From: Clostridia bacterium
GTDB taxonomy: Bacteria > Bacillota > Clostridia > Christensenellales > Borkfalkiaceae
NCBI GenBank assembly: GCA_021205485.1
Contig: JAJPXK010000128.1
Location: forward strand, 1 to 38,451
DNA: 38,451 nt
Direction of reading: 5' to 3'
Part shown: positions 24,398 through 31,855 of the stretch, piece after piece
Layout: the number at the start of each line of letters is the position of its first letter
Numbering within the stretch: the first letter of the stretch is position 1
Notes under the pieces: generated by a model
Seen by the model: the letters and a program-made list of their open reading frames with translations, nothing else
Told to the model about the DNA's origin: nothing
The model's database searches: none
Translations under genes and position numbers: made by a program

Positions 24398-27300
24398 TTA
24401 AGAGGCAGTAACGGGTACAAGGTAAAGCGTACCGTTTGTATACGCCCCTTCGGAAGATGCGTCGCTTATGGTAAACGTATATGTGACGCCGCCGCTTAAC
24501 AGTACGGTATATACTCCGTCAGATACGTAGTACCGGCCCGTGACGGTTGTATCGCCCGAAGTCATCTTTACGCTGCCGTAACTTACGACGTCGCTGCCCG
24601 CGGTGCCGTCAAAGGTGAACGTAACCGTTCCGTTTGTCCAGGAGCCGAATATTTCGCCTACTTCTGTGATATACGCGTTGGCTGAGTCCTCGGTGTAATC
24701 CTCGGTTGTGGATAATATAAGCCCGTTGTAAGCCGAAGTTATATAATAGGTAACGTCGCCCGACGCGAACGACAATATTCCGTCGTTATAGGTAAACGTC
24801 ACGCTTTCGTCGCCGTAAGCGCCTTCTATAGTTACGCCGTTTTCAAGAATGAAGCCCGTAGCGCCTATAGTAATCTGGATATACTGGCCGTAAACGGCGT
24901 AAGTGCCCGAAAAATCGTTTTCTACGATAACGTCAAAGGAATTATCGCCTATTTCCATTACATAGCCGCTGTCGGTAAGCTGTATGGCGGCCGTCATTCC
25001 GCCCGTTATATATATTGTTCCGTCGTCGCTTACGGTGTATGTAGCCGTCGAAGGCGTTGCGCCGTCGGTGATGGTAACCACGCCGCCGCCTAAATAGCCC
25101 CTGCCGTCAAAGGTGTAGTAAACCCCGTTCACTATAAATACCACGTCGGCGAACTCATCCTGAGCGGCGAGCCTTATCGCGCTGCCGTCCTCGCCAGTCA
25201 CGGCGATTTCGCCGGTGAACGCGTCGTATACAAGCGTATATACCACATTATTATATGTAAAGGAGGCGACGCCCGTCGCTGCGTCTACGGTGTAAGTTAC
25301 TTTTGTTGAGTTTTTGCTTACGTCGGTTATAGTCGCCGAGCCGTTTACAGCCCTTGTTCCCGTGCCCGCGTAAGCCACGTCGTACATGCCGAAGCCGTTG
25401 AAGACAATCAGCGCGAAGTCGTCTGAAGAGCCTACCCATGCGCCGTAGAAGTCGTCGTACATATAGAACGTATATGTAGTTGAATCTATAACGCCTGTAA
25501 GTATGCCCGTCGCCAAGTCGTAAGTAAGCGTTCCGTACAGCGTGTCGCCGTAGTACATATAAAGTTCTACCGATGTTTTTGTTTCTTCGTTCACGCAGTA
25601 CCTGAAGCCCGTAGTTCCTTCAAACTCAGCCTCGCCCCAGCCGTCTGCGTTGATGCCGCCGAGCGTTAAGGTGTAGCGGGAAATGGCGTTCGCGTAGGTG
25701 TACCATACGCCCGCCAGAGAATTTTCGGCGAAGTATGTGACGGCCTGCGTTCCGCTTGTCTTTTTAAAGCTTAAGGTACCGTCTTCGTTTATGGTTACGG
25801 TTACGGCCGTTCCGTCCGTAAGAGTGAACGAAAGAACGTCGTTTTCTATCGTATATTTGCCGCTGTCCGAAGATGAGCCGTCGGCATACGTCCAGCCGCC
25901 CTTGCCGTCAAAGGTGTAGGTTACGGGAACTATTCCGCCCTGTATCCACGCGCCCTCAAAGTCGTCATAGGCGTACAGATTTATTACGCTGCCGTTTATA
26001 GTATTCGTAAGGTATATGATTTTATTGTTTTCAATCGTCGCCGTATATTCGCGGCCCGCTTCCACAAGCTCTACCGTAAGGGTTCCGTCGTCGTCGAAGC
26101 TGTACGCTATCGAGCCGCCCGTGCCCGAGGTATATGTGCCCGTCGAATCTATATCGAAGTAATAGATGTTGCCGCTGTCGTCGTAATACTTGCCCGCGAA
26201 CGCTACGTTTTCTTCGCATATGGCCGCTAAGGGATTGTTTTTCGCGAAGAACCTTGCGAGGTAGTCGTAGTCGTCTGAATACGTGTCAACGTAATATTCG
26301 TCGCAGTCGTATATGTAAATGTTGCCGTCGTCGCCTATGTAAGCGAAGAAGTCATAATAGCTTGAAGCCTGATTGTCGGTAATTGTTACAGTTGTAGTGG
26401 TCGCAGACGAACCCGTGCCGCTTGTCTCGTAATAGGGGCCCGCGAATCTTGAGAAATACCCGTTTTTGAAGGTTATCGTCTGGCCGTCGTACTCGTAAGT
26501 GCCCGTAAGATAAATGGCGCCCTGTTCGTAGGTGTACGTGCCAGAAGCTTCAAAAGTTATGGTAGCCGTAACGCCGTTGCCCGAAACATAGTATTCCTTA
26601 TTTAATATAGGCGAGCAGTCGACGTATTTTGCGTATATCGTTATATCGCCCGTTATTACGTAGCCCGCGGGGATGCGTTCGGTGAGTCCTTCGTCAAAGT
26701 AATAGCCGTACGTGCGTTTATTGCCCGAACGTATGTAGATATTCAATCCGCCCGTTGCCCCGCTGTCGCCTAAAAGATAGCGGTAAGACATAGGTATATA
26801 CATAAGCGAGCTTGTCGCCGTGTTTTCGGTGCTGATATCAGTCTGGCTGTACGTCGCGCCGTCAACATTTACGGTGATTGTATAAGTATAGCTGAGCGTG
26901 GAGGAAATTATTACGGGATAGTCGCCGTTTAAATTCCAGTCTTCCTCGTTCCAGCCCGCCGCTAAAAGCTGCGACCTGGTTGCCGAGTTTTCCTCAGAAG
27001 CATTATCGTGAAGATTGTTCCTTAAAGTCAGGGCGAGCGAATAATACGTTTCGTACCCCGCCGCGGAATATCCGCCGTAGAGCGAGCCCGAAAAGGCGTA
27101 GTCGCCCGTCGTGGACGACGAAGCGTTTACTTCGCCGTTGAAATAGCTTGAGCCTAAATAGGTGTCGTTGCCGGCGTAGCCGACTATGCCGCCGCCGTAC
27201 GCGTACCTTAAGTCAAGCACGGTGTCCTCATAGTCGCCCGCGCCGCTTGTGTAGGTTGACGAGGCTGAAATCACGCCCGTCACGTACGCGTTCTGCACCG

Positions 27301-28789
27301 AGGCGTATCTCGCCATAATGCCGACTATGCCGCCCGTAAATATGCCGCCCGTCACCGTTATATCGGTGGCGACGTTGTTGAGTATGTATATAGGGGCCGA
27401 TTCTGCGTAAGGCATAGCGTATGCGCAAAGGCCGCCCGCTCCGTATATTATGCCCGTGCCGCTTACGGTTATATCGGATATAGTGTTGTACTGCATAGAG
27501 GTGTTGTACACGTAGCCGTAGTCTTCGTCAACGTAGGACTGAAGTATGCCTACAAGGCCGCCCGCGTACGAATAATAGCTGCTGTTGCCCGTAACCGTAA
27601 CCGTTCCGTTTTCGGCGGAGCAGTTTATAAGGTTAAAGCCTACCGCGTAGCCTACTATGGCGCCGGTGACGCACGCCCCGCTCGCGGGGGCCGTTCCCTC
27701 TATGGTAAAGTTTTTGATAGTTAAATTCTGTATTACGGCCGATACGCCCGAATACGCCGAGCATACGCCGAACAGGCCGAGATAGCTTGAATATTCGCCG
27801 TCAGAGCCCGAAACTTCGTTTGTAAGCACGAAGTTAGACATCGTTTTGCCGTTGCCGTTGAAGTTGCCCATAAACACCGAGTAGTCAGAGTCGTACCCGT
27901 TGCCTATTACGTAAGCTTCCTCCCCTTCAAAGTCAAGGTCGCAGCCAAGCTGCCAGTAAGCGGTGTTCCGGTCTAACGAAGTGTAGTAATCTTTATTGTT
28001 TATATAGCTTGCAAAATAAAGCCAGTCGGTTATGGTGTTTATTGTATAGGGGTTTGACGCGGTACCCGTACCCGTTATGGCTATAGAACGGGTCTGCACG
28101 TTGCTTACCCAGATTATGATATCGCCGTCGGAAGTCGCCATATCGCTGTCCACGGTAAATGTATACACCCCGTCAGAATCGGGGGTAATGGTCTCTTCGC
28201 CGTTGATTTCCACGACAGGATATTCAACGATAACGTCATTGCTGTTTGCTATATATTCGCAGTAAACGCTCTTTTTTACAGTGAAAGAGACAATATCGCC
28301 AACCTGTACGGTGTCGCCGTCTTCAACGTTTACGGTAAAGTCGCTCGCAGACGTTACGGCGGTGTACGTTACGCCTACCTCTATGTAAGAGCCTGTATTT
28401 TCGTCGGTCTCTATATCGCCGTCGGAATCGTACCTGTAATAAGAAAATTCAATGTTATACGTCGCGGCGGAAGAGCTGTCGTACCCGCAGACCGAACATA
28501 AATCGCTGCCGTCTTCGTAAATATGCTCGCTGTAGCCCCTGGTGGCTTCGCTGTGGCCGCACGTAGAGGAGTACCAGTGGCCTACGCTGTCATACGTGTA
28601 TGCAGAGGAAAACGTATGCGTGTGCGTTTCGCCGCAGTCGGAGCATACATACACGTAGTTGCCGTCGCTGTCCAATTCTTCCGTGGCTATCCATGAGTGA
28701 GTGTGGTTCGTACCGCCGAAAAACGCGGCGACGCACGATACAAAAACTACGGATAGTATGGCGATTAAATATTTTTTTACTCTGTTCAT
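24398..28789 (-). CDS. Large secreted protein with Cys/His pairs, beta-helix and repeated beta-barrel-like modules
   Basis: The 1463-aa product has an N-terminal hydrophobic signal (about 5-24). Next comes a His/Cys-rich part (C49-x-x-C52, HTHTF, C77, C98-x-x-C101) like the zinc-ribbon-like repeats of gut Firmicutes surface proteins. Residues about 240-590 carry GLUG-type beta-helix turns (NGNGKTMSNF, YAGGLVGIL, GAIVGYA). An InlB/Flg_new-like unit (YYFDEGLTERIPAG, ITIYAKY) follows. From about 720 to the end, 80-100-residue modules recur, each with F-x-G-x-W/Y, a YTFDGxG strand and a TYTV or FTLTDG strand, like a string of small lipocalin-like barrels. No C-terminal anchor or enzyme motif was seen. 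AAGGAA precedes the ATG. It is the first gene of the region; it may bind glycans or protein, but that is a guess. Confidence 0.8.
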   Translation of the reverse strand: MNRVKKYLIAILSVVFVSCVAAFFGGTNHTHSWIATEELDSDGNYVYVCSDCGETHTHTFSSAYTYDSVGHWYSSTCGHSEATRGYSEHIYEDGSDLCSVCGYDSSSAATYNIEFSYYRYDSDGDIETDENTGSYIEVGVTYTAVTSASDFTVNVEDGDTVQVGDIVSFTVKKSVYCEYIANSNDVIVEYPVVEINGEETITPDSDGVYTFTVDSDMATSDGDIIIWVSNVQTRSIAITGTGTASNPYTINTITDWLYFASYINNKDYYTSLDRNTAYWQLGCDLDFEGEEAYVIGNGYDSDYSVFMGNFNGNGKTMSNFVLTNEVSGSDGEYSSYLGLFGVCSAYSGVSAVIQNLTIKNFTIEGTAPASGACVTGAIVGYAVGFNLINCSAENGTVTVTGNSSYYSYAGGLVGILQSYVDEDYGYVYNTSMQYNTISDITVSGTGIIYGAGGLCAYAMPYAESAPIYILNNVATDITVTGGIFTGGIVGIMARYASVQNAYVTGVISASSTYTSGAGDYEDTVLDLRYAYGGGIVGYAGNDTYLGSSYFNGEVNASSSTTGDYAFSGSLYGGYSAAGYETYYSLALTLRNNLHDNASEENSATRSQLLAAGWNEEDWNLNGDYPVIISSTLSYTYTITVNVDGATYSQTDISTENTATSSLMYIPMSYRYLLGDSGATGGLNIYIRSGNKRTYGYYFDEGLTERIPAGYVITGDITIYAKYVDCSPILNKEYYVSGNGVTATITFEASGTYTYEQGAIYLTGTYEYDGQTITFKNGYFSRFAGPYYETSGTGSSATTTTVTITDNQASSYYDFFAYIGDDGNIYIYDCDEYYVDTYSDDYDYLARFFAKNNPLAAICEENVAFAGKYYDDSGNIYYFDIDSTGTYTSGTGGSIAYSFDDDGTLTVELVEAGREYTATIENNKIIYLTNTINGSVINLYAYDDFEGAWIQGGIVPVTYTFDGKGGWTYADGSSSDSGKYTIENDVLSFTLTDGTAVTVTINEDGTLSFKKTSGTQAVTYFAENSLAGVWYTYANAISRYTLTLGGINADGWGEAEFEGTTGFRYCVNEETKTSVELYMYYGDTLYGTLTYDLATGILTGVIDSTTYTFYMYDDFYGAWVGSSDDFALIVFNGFGMYDVAYAGTGTRAVNGSATITDVSKNSTKVTYTVDAATGVASFTYNNVVYTLVYDAFTGEIAVTGEDGSAIRLAAQDEFADVVFIVNGVYYTFDGRGYLGGGVVTITDGATPSTATYTVSDDGTIYITGGMTAAIQLTDSGYVMEIGDNSFDVIVENDFSGTYAVYGQYIQITIGATGFILENGVTIEGAYGDESVTFTYNDGILSFASGDVTYYITSAYNGLILSTTEDYTEDSANAYITEVGEIFGSWTNGTVTFTFDGTAGSDVVSYGSVKMTSGDTTVTGRYYVSDGVYTVLLSGGVTYTFTISDASSEGAYTNGTLYLVPVTAS

Positions 28790-28888
28790 TCTGTAACTTC
28801 CTTTCGGGAATAAATTTTACGGCCCGTTCCGAGGGCGGCGTGTTAGCAGTCGGCTTTAAAGCTTGTCTTTTTTAATACGCAAAACTTA

Positions 28889-28918
28889 TTATATAATATT
28901 GCGTTATATAATATTGCG
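28889..28918. repeat. Tandem 15-bp AT-rich repeat
   Basis: Two perfect head-to-tail copies of TTATATAATATTGCG (28889-28903 and 28904-28918). They overlap the likely -10 region of the gene starting at 28789, so copy number could shift promoter spacing or strength. Confidence 0.85.
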
Positions 28919-28931
28919 GCAAAAAATTCAA
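28903..28931 (-). promoter_or_regulatory. Probable promoter of the 1463-aa surface-protein gene
   Basis: On the minus strand TTGAAT (28926-28931), a 17-nt spacer, then TATAAC (28903-28908), which would give a 5' leader of about 110 nt. The first 15-bp repeat copy supplies a further TATAAT at 28888-28893 but has no -35 partner. Moderate support. Confidence 0.45.
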
Positions 28932-29276
28932 CTTATTTGCAAAGGGTTTTCAAAAGAAAGTAACAATAAAAATGATAATCGGTATAAAATTCACTTATAT
29001 TTCACAACAGCAAAAAAAACTTCCGCCGCCCGCCGCAAAGCAATTTTTCAGGGCGAAGTTTACTGAGCCAGACATATAAAACGCGCCGCAGAACGGGCGT
29101 TTTGACGTAAATCCGGCGATGCGGCAGGGCAAAAATCTAAAATTATAAGCAAAACTTATAAAAGACGGAAAAGGCATTTATGCCATCCGCGGCAAAAATC
29201 TCCTTAAAAAGTAAAATTTATGCGCCGAAAATGAATAATAATACGCCCGCATAGCAGGCTGAGGGGATTCACCCCT
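28932..29276. other. Non-coding gap with small palindromes
   Basis: No convincing gene between the surface-protein promoter and tilS. It holds a hairpin AAAACGC...GCGTTTT (29078-29103), a perfect inverted repeat TTATAAG-CAAAA-CTTATAA (29143-29161) and GGCATTTATGCC near 29174. A small RNA or protein-binding sites are possible but not shown. Short open frames here lack ribosome sites and look random. Confidence 0.4.
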
Positions 29277-29348
29277 GTCATTCTGAGCGAAATTCTCTCT
29301 GTCATCCTGAGCATAGTCGAAGGATATCTGCACCTTATTATCTGAAAC
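29277..29348. repeat. Family-1 fragments and a 19-bp repeat upstream of tilS
   Basis: Truncated heads GTCATTCTGAGCGA (29277-29290) and GTCATCCTGAGC-TAGTCGAAGGAT type (29301-29325) are followed by GCACCTTATTATCTGAAAC (29330-29348). The last is an exact 19-bp inverted copy of 37125-37143. Confidence 0.7.
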
Positions 29349-29455
29349 TTTTTATAATGCGGTGTGCAGAGTGTCGCTTCGCTCGCACGCAAGAGCGGAC
29401 TGCAAGGGAGCGGCTCGCAGAAAACGACCCTTAATACGCCGCGGTAAAAACAATG

Positions 29456-29484
29456 TTGCAAAATTTTTTACGGTGTGTTATAAT
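29456..29484 (+). promoter_or_regulatory. tilS promoter, placed for a leaderless transcript
   Basis: TTGCAA (29456-29461), a 17-nt spacer and a perfect TATAAT (29479-29484). The -10 box ends only 6 nt before the ATG at 29491, so transcription should begin at or next to the start codon. No Shine-Dalgarno sequence precedes the ATG. Confidence 0.65.
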
Positions 29485-29490
29485 AGCGGT

Positions 29491-30927
29491 ATGCAGCTAA
29501 ATCTGGATAAGTATAAAAACCTGAAAATATGCGCAGCCGTGTCAGGCGGCAAGGACTCTATGGCCCTGCTGCACTACCTTAAAACGCACGGCGAAGAGTA
29601 CGGCATTACCCTTTCAGCCCTCAACTGCGACCACAAAATACGTGGCGAGGCAAGCGCTAAAGACAGCCAATTCGTGCGGGAATATTGCCGAACTAACGGC
29701 ATCCCCCTGCTCTTTTTTGAATACAACGAAGGGGAAACGCTTAACGAATCCAAAGCCCGCTTATGGCGGCGGAAGTGCTACATTGCGGCAACTTCCGGCA
29801 ACGCTATCCTGCCAGACGGCGCCCCCTGGCAGGCGGCGGACGCAGTTGCTACCGCGCATCACCTTAACGACAACGCCGAAACGGTTTTATTCAACATAGC
29901 GCGAGGTTCGGGCATTGCGGGCGCGGCGGGAATATCCGACGATACAAAGCGCGTTACCCCTGGCGTCAACCTTGAAGGTAAAAATTACAGCGGCACACCA
30001 AACACTATCCACCCCCTTATCGCCGTTTCGCGCGAAGAAATTGACGAATATATACGGGAAAACAACATTCCCTACGTAACCGACGAAACAAACTTTGCCG
30101 ACGACTACACAAGAAACAAGATACGGCACAACGTATTGCCCGAGCTGGAAAAGGCAGTACCCGGGGCGGCAAAATCTATTTACCGCTTTTCGCGCATAGC
30201 CGCAGAGACGGAAGATTACTTTGACAATTTAATCAAAAAAAGGCACGTTATTTCGGGCATATATGGCGGTCAATTAATAAAAACCACCAAAGAAAAGGCT
30301 GTATTTGAGCGGGCTGCGCTTAAAGTATTTTACGACCTTCAGCTTAAAGATTACACCTACGAGCATATAGAAAAGCTCTACGATCTGCAGTTTGCCGAAA
30401 ACGGCAAAAAGTTTGAATTTCTGGATTTAGTTGCCTGTAAAGAGGAAAAGGGAATTTCTGTAATAACCAAAACTGTTACAGAATATAAAGAAAACGGCAT
30501 GCCGTACACTTACGTAAATGGCGAAGAATACGGCAAAAATTACTTCGGCGAGTTCATTTACATAGGCAGTGAAGCTGAACTTAAAGAAGATTTACGCTTT
30601 TTAAAAACTTCTGTCAACGGCTTTAAGAAGATAAAAAATAATTACAAGGTTTTAAAGTTTGACCTTGATAAAATCCCCGACGATGCGGTGATACGCTTCC
30701 GCAGGCAGGGCGACACCTTTACCAAGTTTGGCGGCGGCACCAAAAAATTAGGCGACTACTTTACAGATATTAAACTTCCGCAGCGCCTGCGCGGCAGGGT
30801 TCCGCTCGTCTGCGTAGGGAGTAACGTACTGATGATTTTCGGGATAGAAATTTCTGACAAAATAAAAGTAACCCCCGATACAAAGATAATTGCCACGGCA
30901 ATATCCGCGAATTATCGGGAAATGTGA
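29491..30927 (+). CDS. tilS: tRNA(Ile)-lysidine synthase TilS
   Basis: From the ATG at 29491 the product is 478 aa, full length for the long TilS type. The ATP pyrophosphatase P-loop SGGKDS is at 18-23, followed by NCDHKIRGEAS, TAHHLNDNAETVLFNIARGSG and YTRNKIRHNVLPEL, all family hallmarks. The C-terminal TilS domain (RFRRQGDTF, GTKKLGDYF, GRVPLV, KVTPDTK) is present. The enzyme joins lysine to C34 of the AUA-reading tRNA-Ile, turning an AUG-type anticodon into one that reads AUA; AUA codons are frequent in this window. A longer in-frame start would add 43 residues encoded by repeat debris and the promoter, and is rejected. The promoter is described separately. Confidence 0.95.
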   Translation: MQLNLDKYKNLKICAAVSGGKDSMALLHYLKTHGEEYGITLSALNCDHKIRGEASAKDSQFVREYCRTNGIPLLFFEYNEGETLNESKARLWRRKCYIAATSGNAILPDGAPWQAADAVATAHHLNDNAETVLFNIARGSGIAGAAGISDDTKRVTPGVNLEGKNYSGTPNTIHPLIAVSREEIDEYIRENNIPYVTDETNFADDYTRNKIRHNVLPELEKAVPGAAKSIYRFSRIAAETEDYFDNLIKKRHVISGIYGGQLIKTTKEKAVFERAALKVFYDLQLKDYTYEHIEKLYDLQFAENGKKFEFLDLVACKEEKGISVITKTVTEYKENGMPYTYVNGEEYGKNYFGEFIYIGSEAELKEDLRFLKTSVNGFKKIKNNYKVLKFDLDKIPDDAVIRFRRQGDTFTKFGGGTKKLGDYFTDIKLPQRLRGRVPLVCVGSNVLMIFGIEISDKIKVTPDTKIIATAISANYREM

Positions 30928-30973
30928 TATATAAATTATAACCTTATTCCGACACTCGTCGAATAGCCATTCC

Positions 30974-31181
30974 GTCATCCTGAGGAGCATTAGCGACGTG
31001 AGGATCTCGCGAGCACTCGCGGAAAGCCAAGTTATTCGATTAGGGCTCAATTCTTAATAATAATGTAATCCTTATTATTTAAGAAACCAACATATTATTT
31101 TTAAACACCGTGCTGCCGTCCAGTCGTGCTGGTCGCGGGTTCCCGCGAGATTGCCACGGGGTAGAACCCCCTCGCAATGAC
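30974..31181. repeat. MITE-like element, family 1, copy B
   Basis: A 208-bp element starting 46 nt after the tilS stop. The direct arm (30974-31031) has a GTCATCCTGAG head, the hairpin CGCGAGCACTCGCG (31008-31021) and GGAAAGCCAAG. The AT-rich core includes TATTATTTTTAAACA. The inverted arm (31121-31181) has CGCGGGTTCCCGCG (31134-31147), a GGGG-TAGAA-CCCC hairpin and CTCGCAATGAC. The outer end of this arm overlaps the -35 box of the next gene. Confidence 0.8.
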
Positions 31182-31205
31182 ATAGAGGCCACTACCGTTT
31201 ATAAT
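31177..31205 (+). promoter_or_regulatory. Tautomerase promoter with its -35 box inside the repeat end
   Basis: ATGACA (31177-31182, five of six matches to TTGACA) is the last bases of the MITE-like element plus one flanking base. It is followed after 17 nt by a perfect TATAAT (31200-31205). The ribosome site GAGGAG is at 31235-31240. Confidence 0.6.
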
Positions 31206-31247
31206 AAGGTAAAACTAATTAATAAAACCAATTCGAGGAGTAATATT

Positions 31248-31589
31248 ATGCCATTCATTGATTGCAAATTGAGCAAAAAAATCACACAGGAACAAAAGGA
31301 CGAAATCAAGACGCAGCTCGGCAAGGCCGTATCGCTTATACGCAAAACCGAAAGCTACCTTATGGTAGGCATTGACGACGGCTACTCCCTCTATTTTGCA
31401 GGCGAAAGCCTGGCAAACGGGGCATATGTGGCGGTCAATTTATACGGCAGGGCCGACGAAAGCTGTTACGAAAAGCTTACGGCTAAAATTTGCGATATCT
31501 TAAACGATATAATAGGAGCAAACGGCGAAAACGTCTATGTAACCTACCGCGAGGTGAAAGACTGGGGCTGGAACGGCGGCAATTTTTAG
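31248..31589 (+). CDS. MIF-like tautomerase (macrophage migration inhibitory factor family)
   Basis: From the ATG at 31248 the protein is 113 aa, the normal MIF length. Pro2 becomes the N-terminal catalytic base after Met removal, and Lys33 falls exactly where MIF has Lys32 (mature numbering). The TESYLMVGID strand matches QYIAVHVVPD, and VYVTYREVKDWGWNGGNF matches the family's VYINY...VGWN ending. Family members are trimers that tautomerise phenylpyruvate-like keto-enols; the natural substrate in bacteria is mostly unknown. A longer frame from 31110 would start inside the repeat and is rejected; GAGGAG lies 7 nt before this ATG. It stands between tilS and the ilv genes, with promoters on both sides, so it is probably a single-gene unit. 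Confidence 0.92.
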   Translation: MPFIDCKLSKKITQEQKDEIKTQLGKAVSLIRKTESYLMVGIDDGYSLYFAGESLANGAYVAVNLYGRADESCYEKLTAKICDILNDIIGANGENVYVTYREVKDWGWNGGNF

Positions 31590-31650
31590 TAAAAACGCCT
31601 CTATTTTAGCCTTTTTTACAAAAAACGTTGGCAAGCACAGCCTTTTTTTG

Positions 31651-31679
31651 TTGACTTATATATATCATTATTTTAAAAT
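31651..31679 (+). promoter_or_regulatory. Promoter of the ilvBN(D) genes
   Basis: TTGACT (31651-31656), a 17-nt spacer and TAAAAT (31674-31679, five of six). It predicts a leader of about 170 nt before the ilvB ATG at 31856, containing the hairpin at 31794-31829. Confidence 0.7.
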
Positions 31680-31793
31680 AGTAAAAATAATCTGTTATAT
31701 TATTGACGCATCTGATATGCCTTCCTCTACGGGGAAGCAAGAGAATAAATCGCTTTTTGTAAAAGCAAATAGCGGCTCGTTATTAAAAATACG

Positions 31794-31829
31794 GCAAATC
31801 TTTTTGCACAGCAATGCAAAAAGATTTGC
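31794..31829 (+). promoter_or_regulatory. Perfect 15-bp hairpin in the ilvB leader
   Basis: GCAAATCTTTTTGCA (31794-31808) and TGCAAAAAGATTTGC (31815-31829) pair perfectly around CAGCAA. The ribosome site AAAGGAG starts 12 nt later (31841-31847). No T-run follows, so it is not a plain terminator; it could be an attenuator element, an mRNA-stability stem or an operator. I see no T-box motif and no Ile/Leu/Val-rich leader peptide. A smaller GCTTTT/AAAAGC stem lies at 31752-31766. Confidence 0.7.
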
Positions 31830-31855
31830 GTGAGTTGAAAAAAGGAGTTTTTATT

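Noticed and set aside
29362..29490. N-terminal extension of TilS
   Set aside because: It runs through repeat debris and the promoter; the P-loop is already at the normal distance from the ATG at 29491.
31110..31247. N-terminal extension of the MIF-like protein
   Set aside because: It lies in the repeat arm and promoter, and MIF proteins need Pro directly after the start Met.
31590..31855. T-box riboswitch before ilvB
   Set aside because: No AGGGTGG-type T-box sequence and no terminator stem with T-run were seen; only an isolated hairpin.
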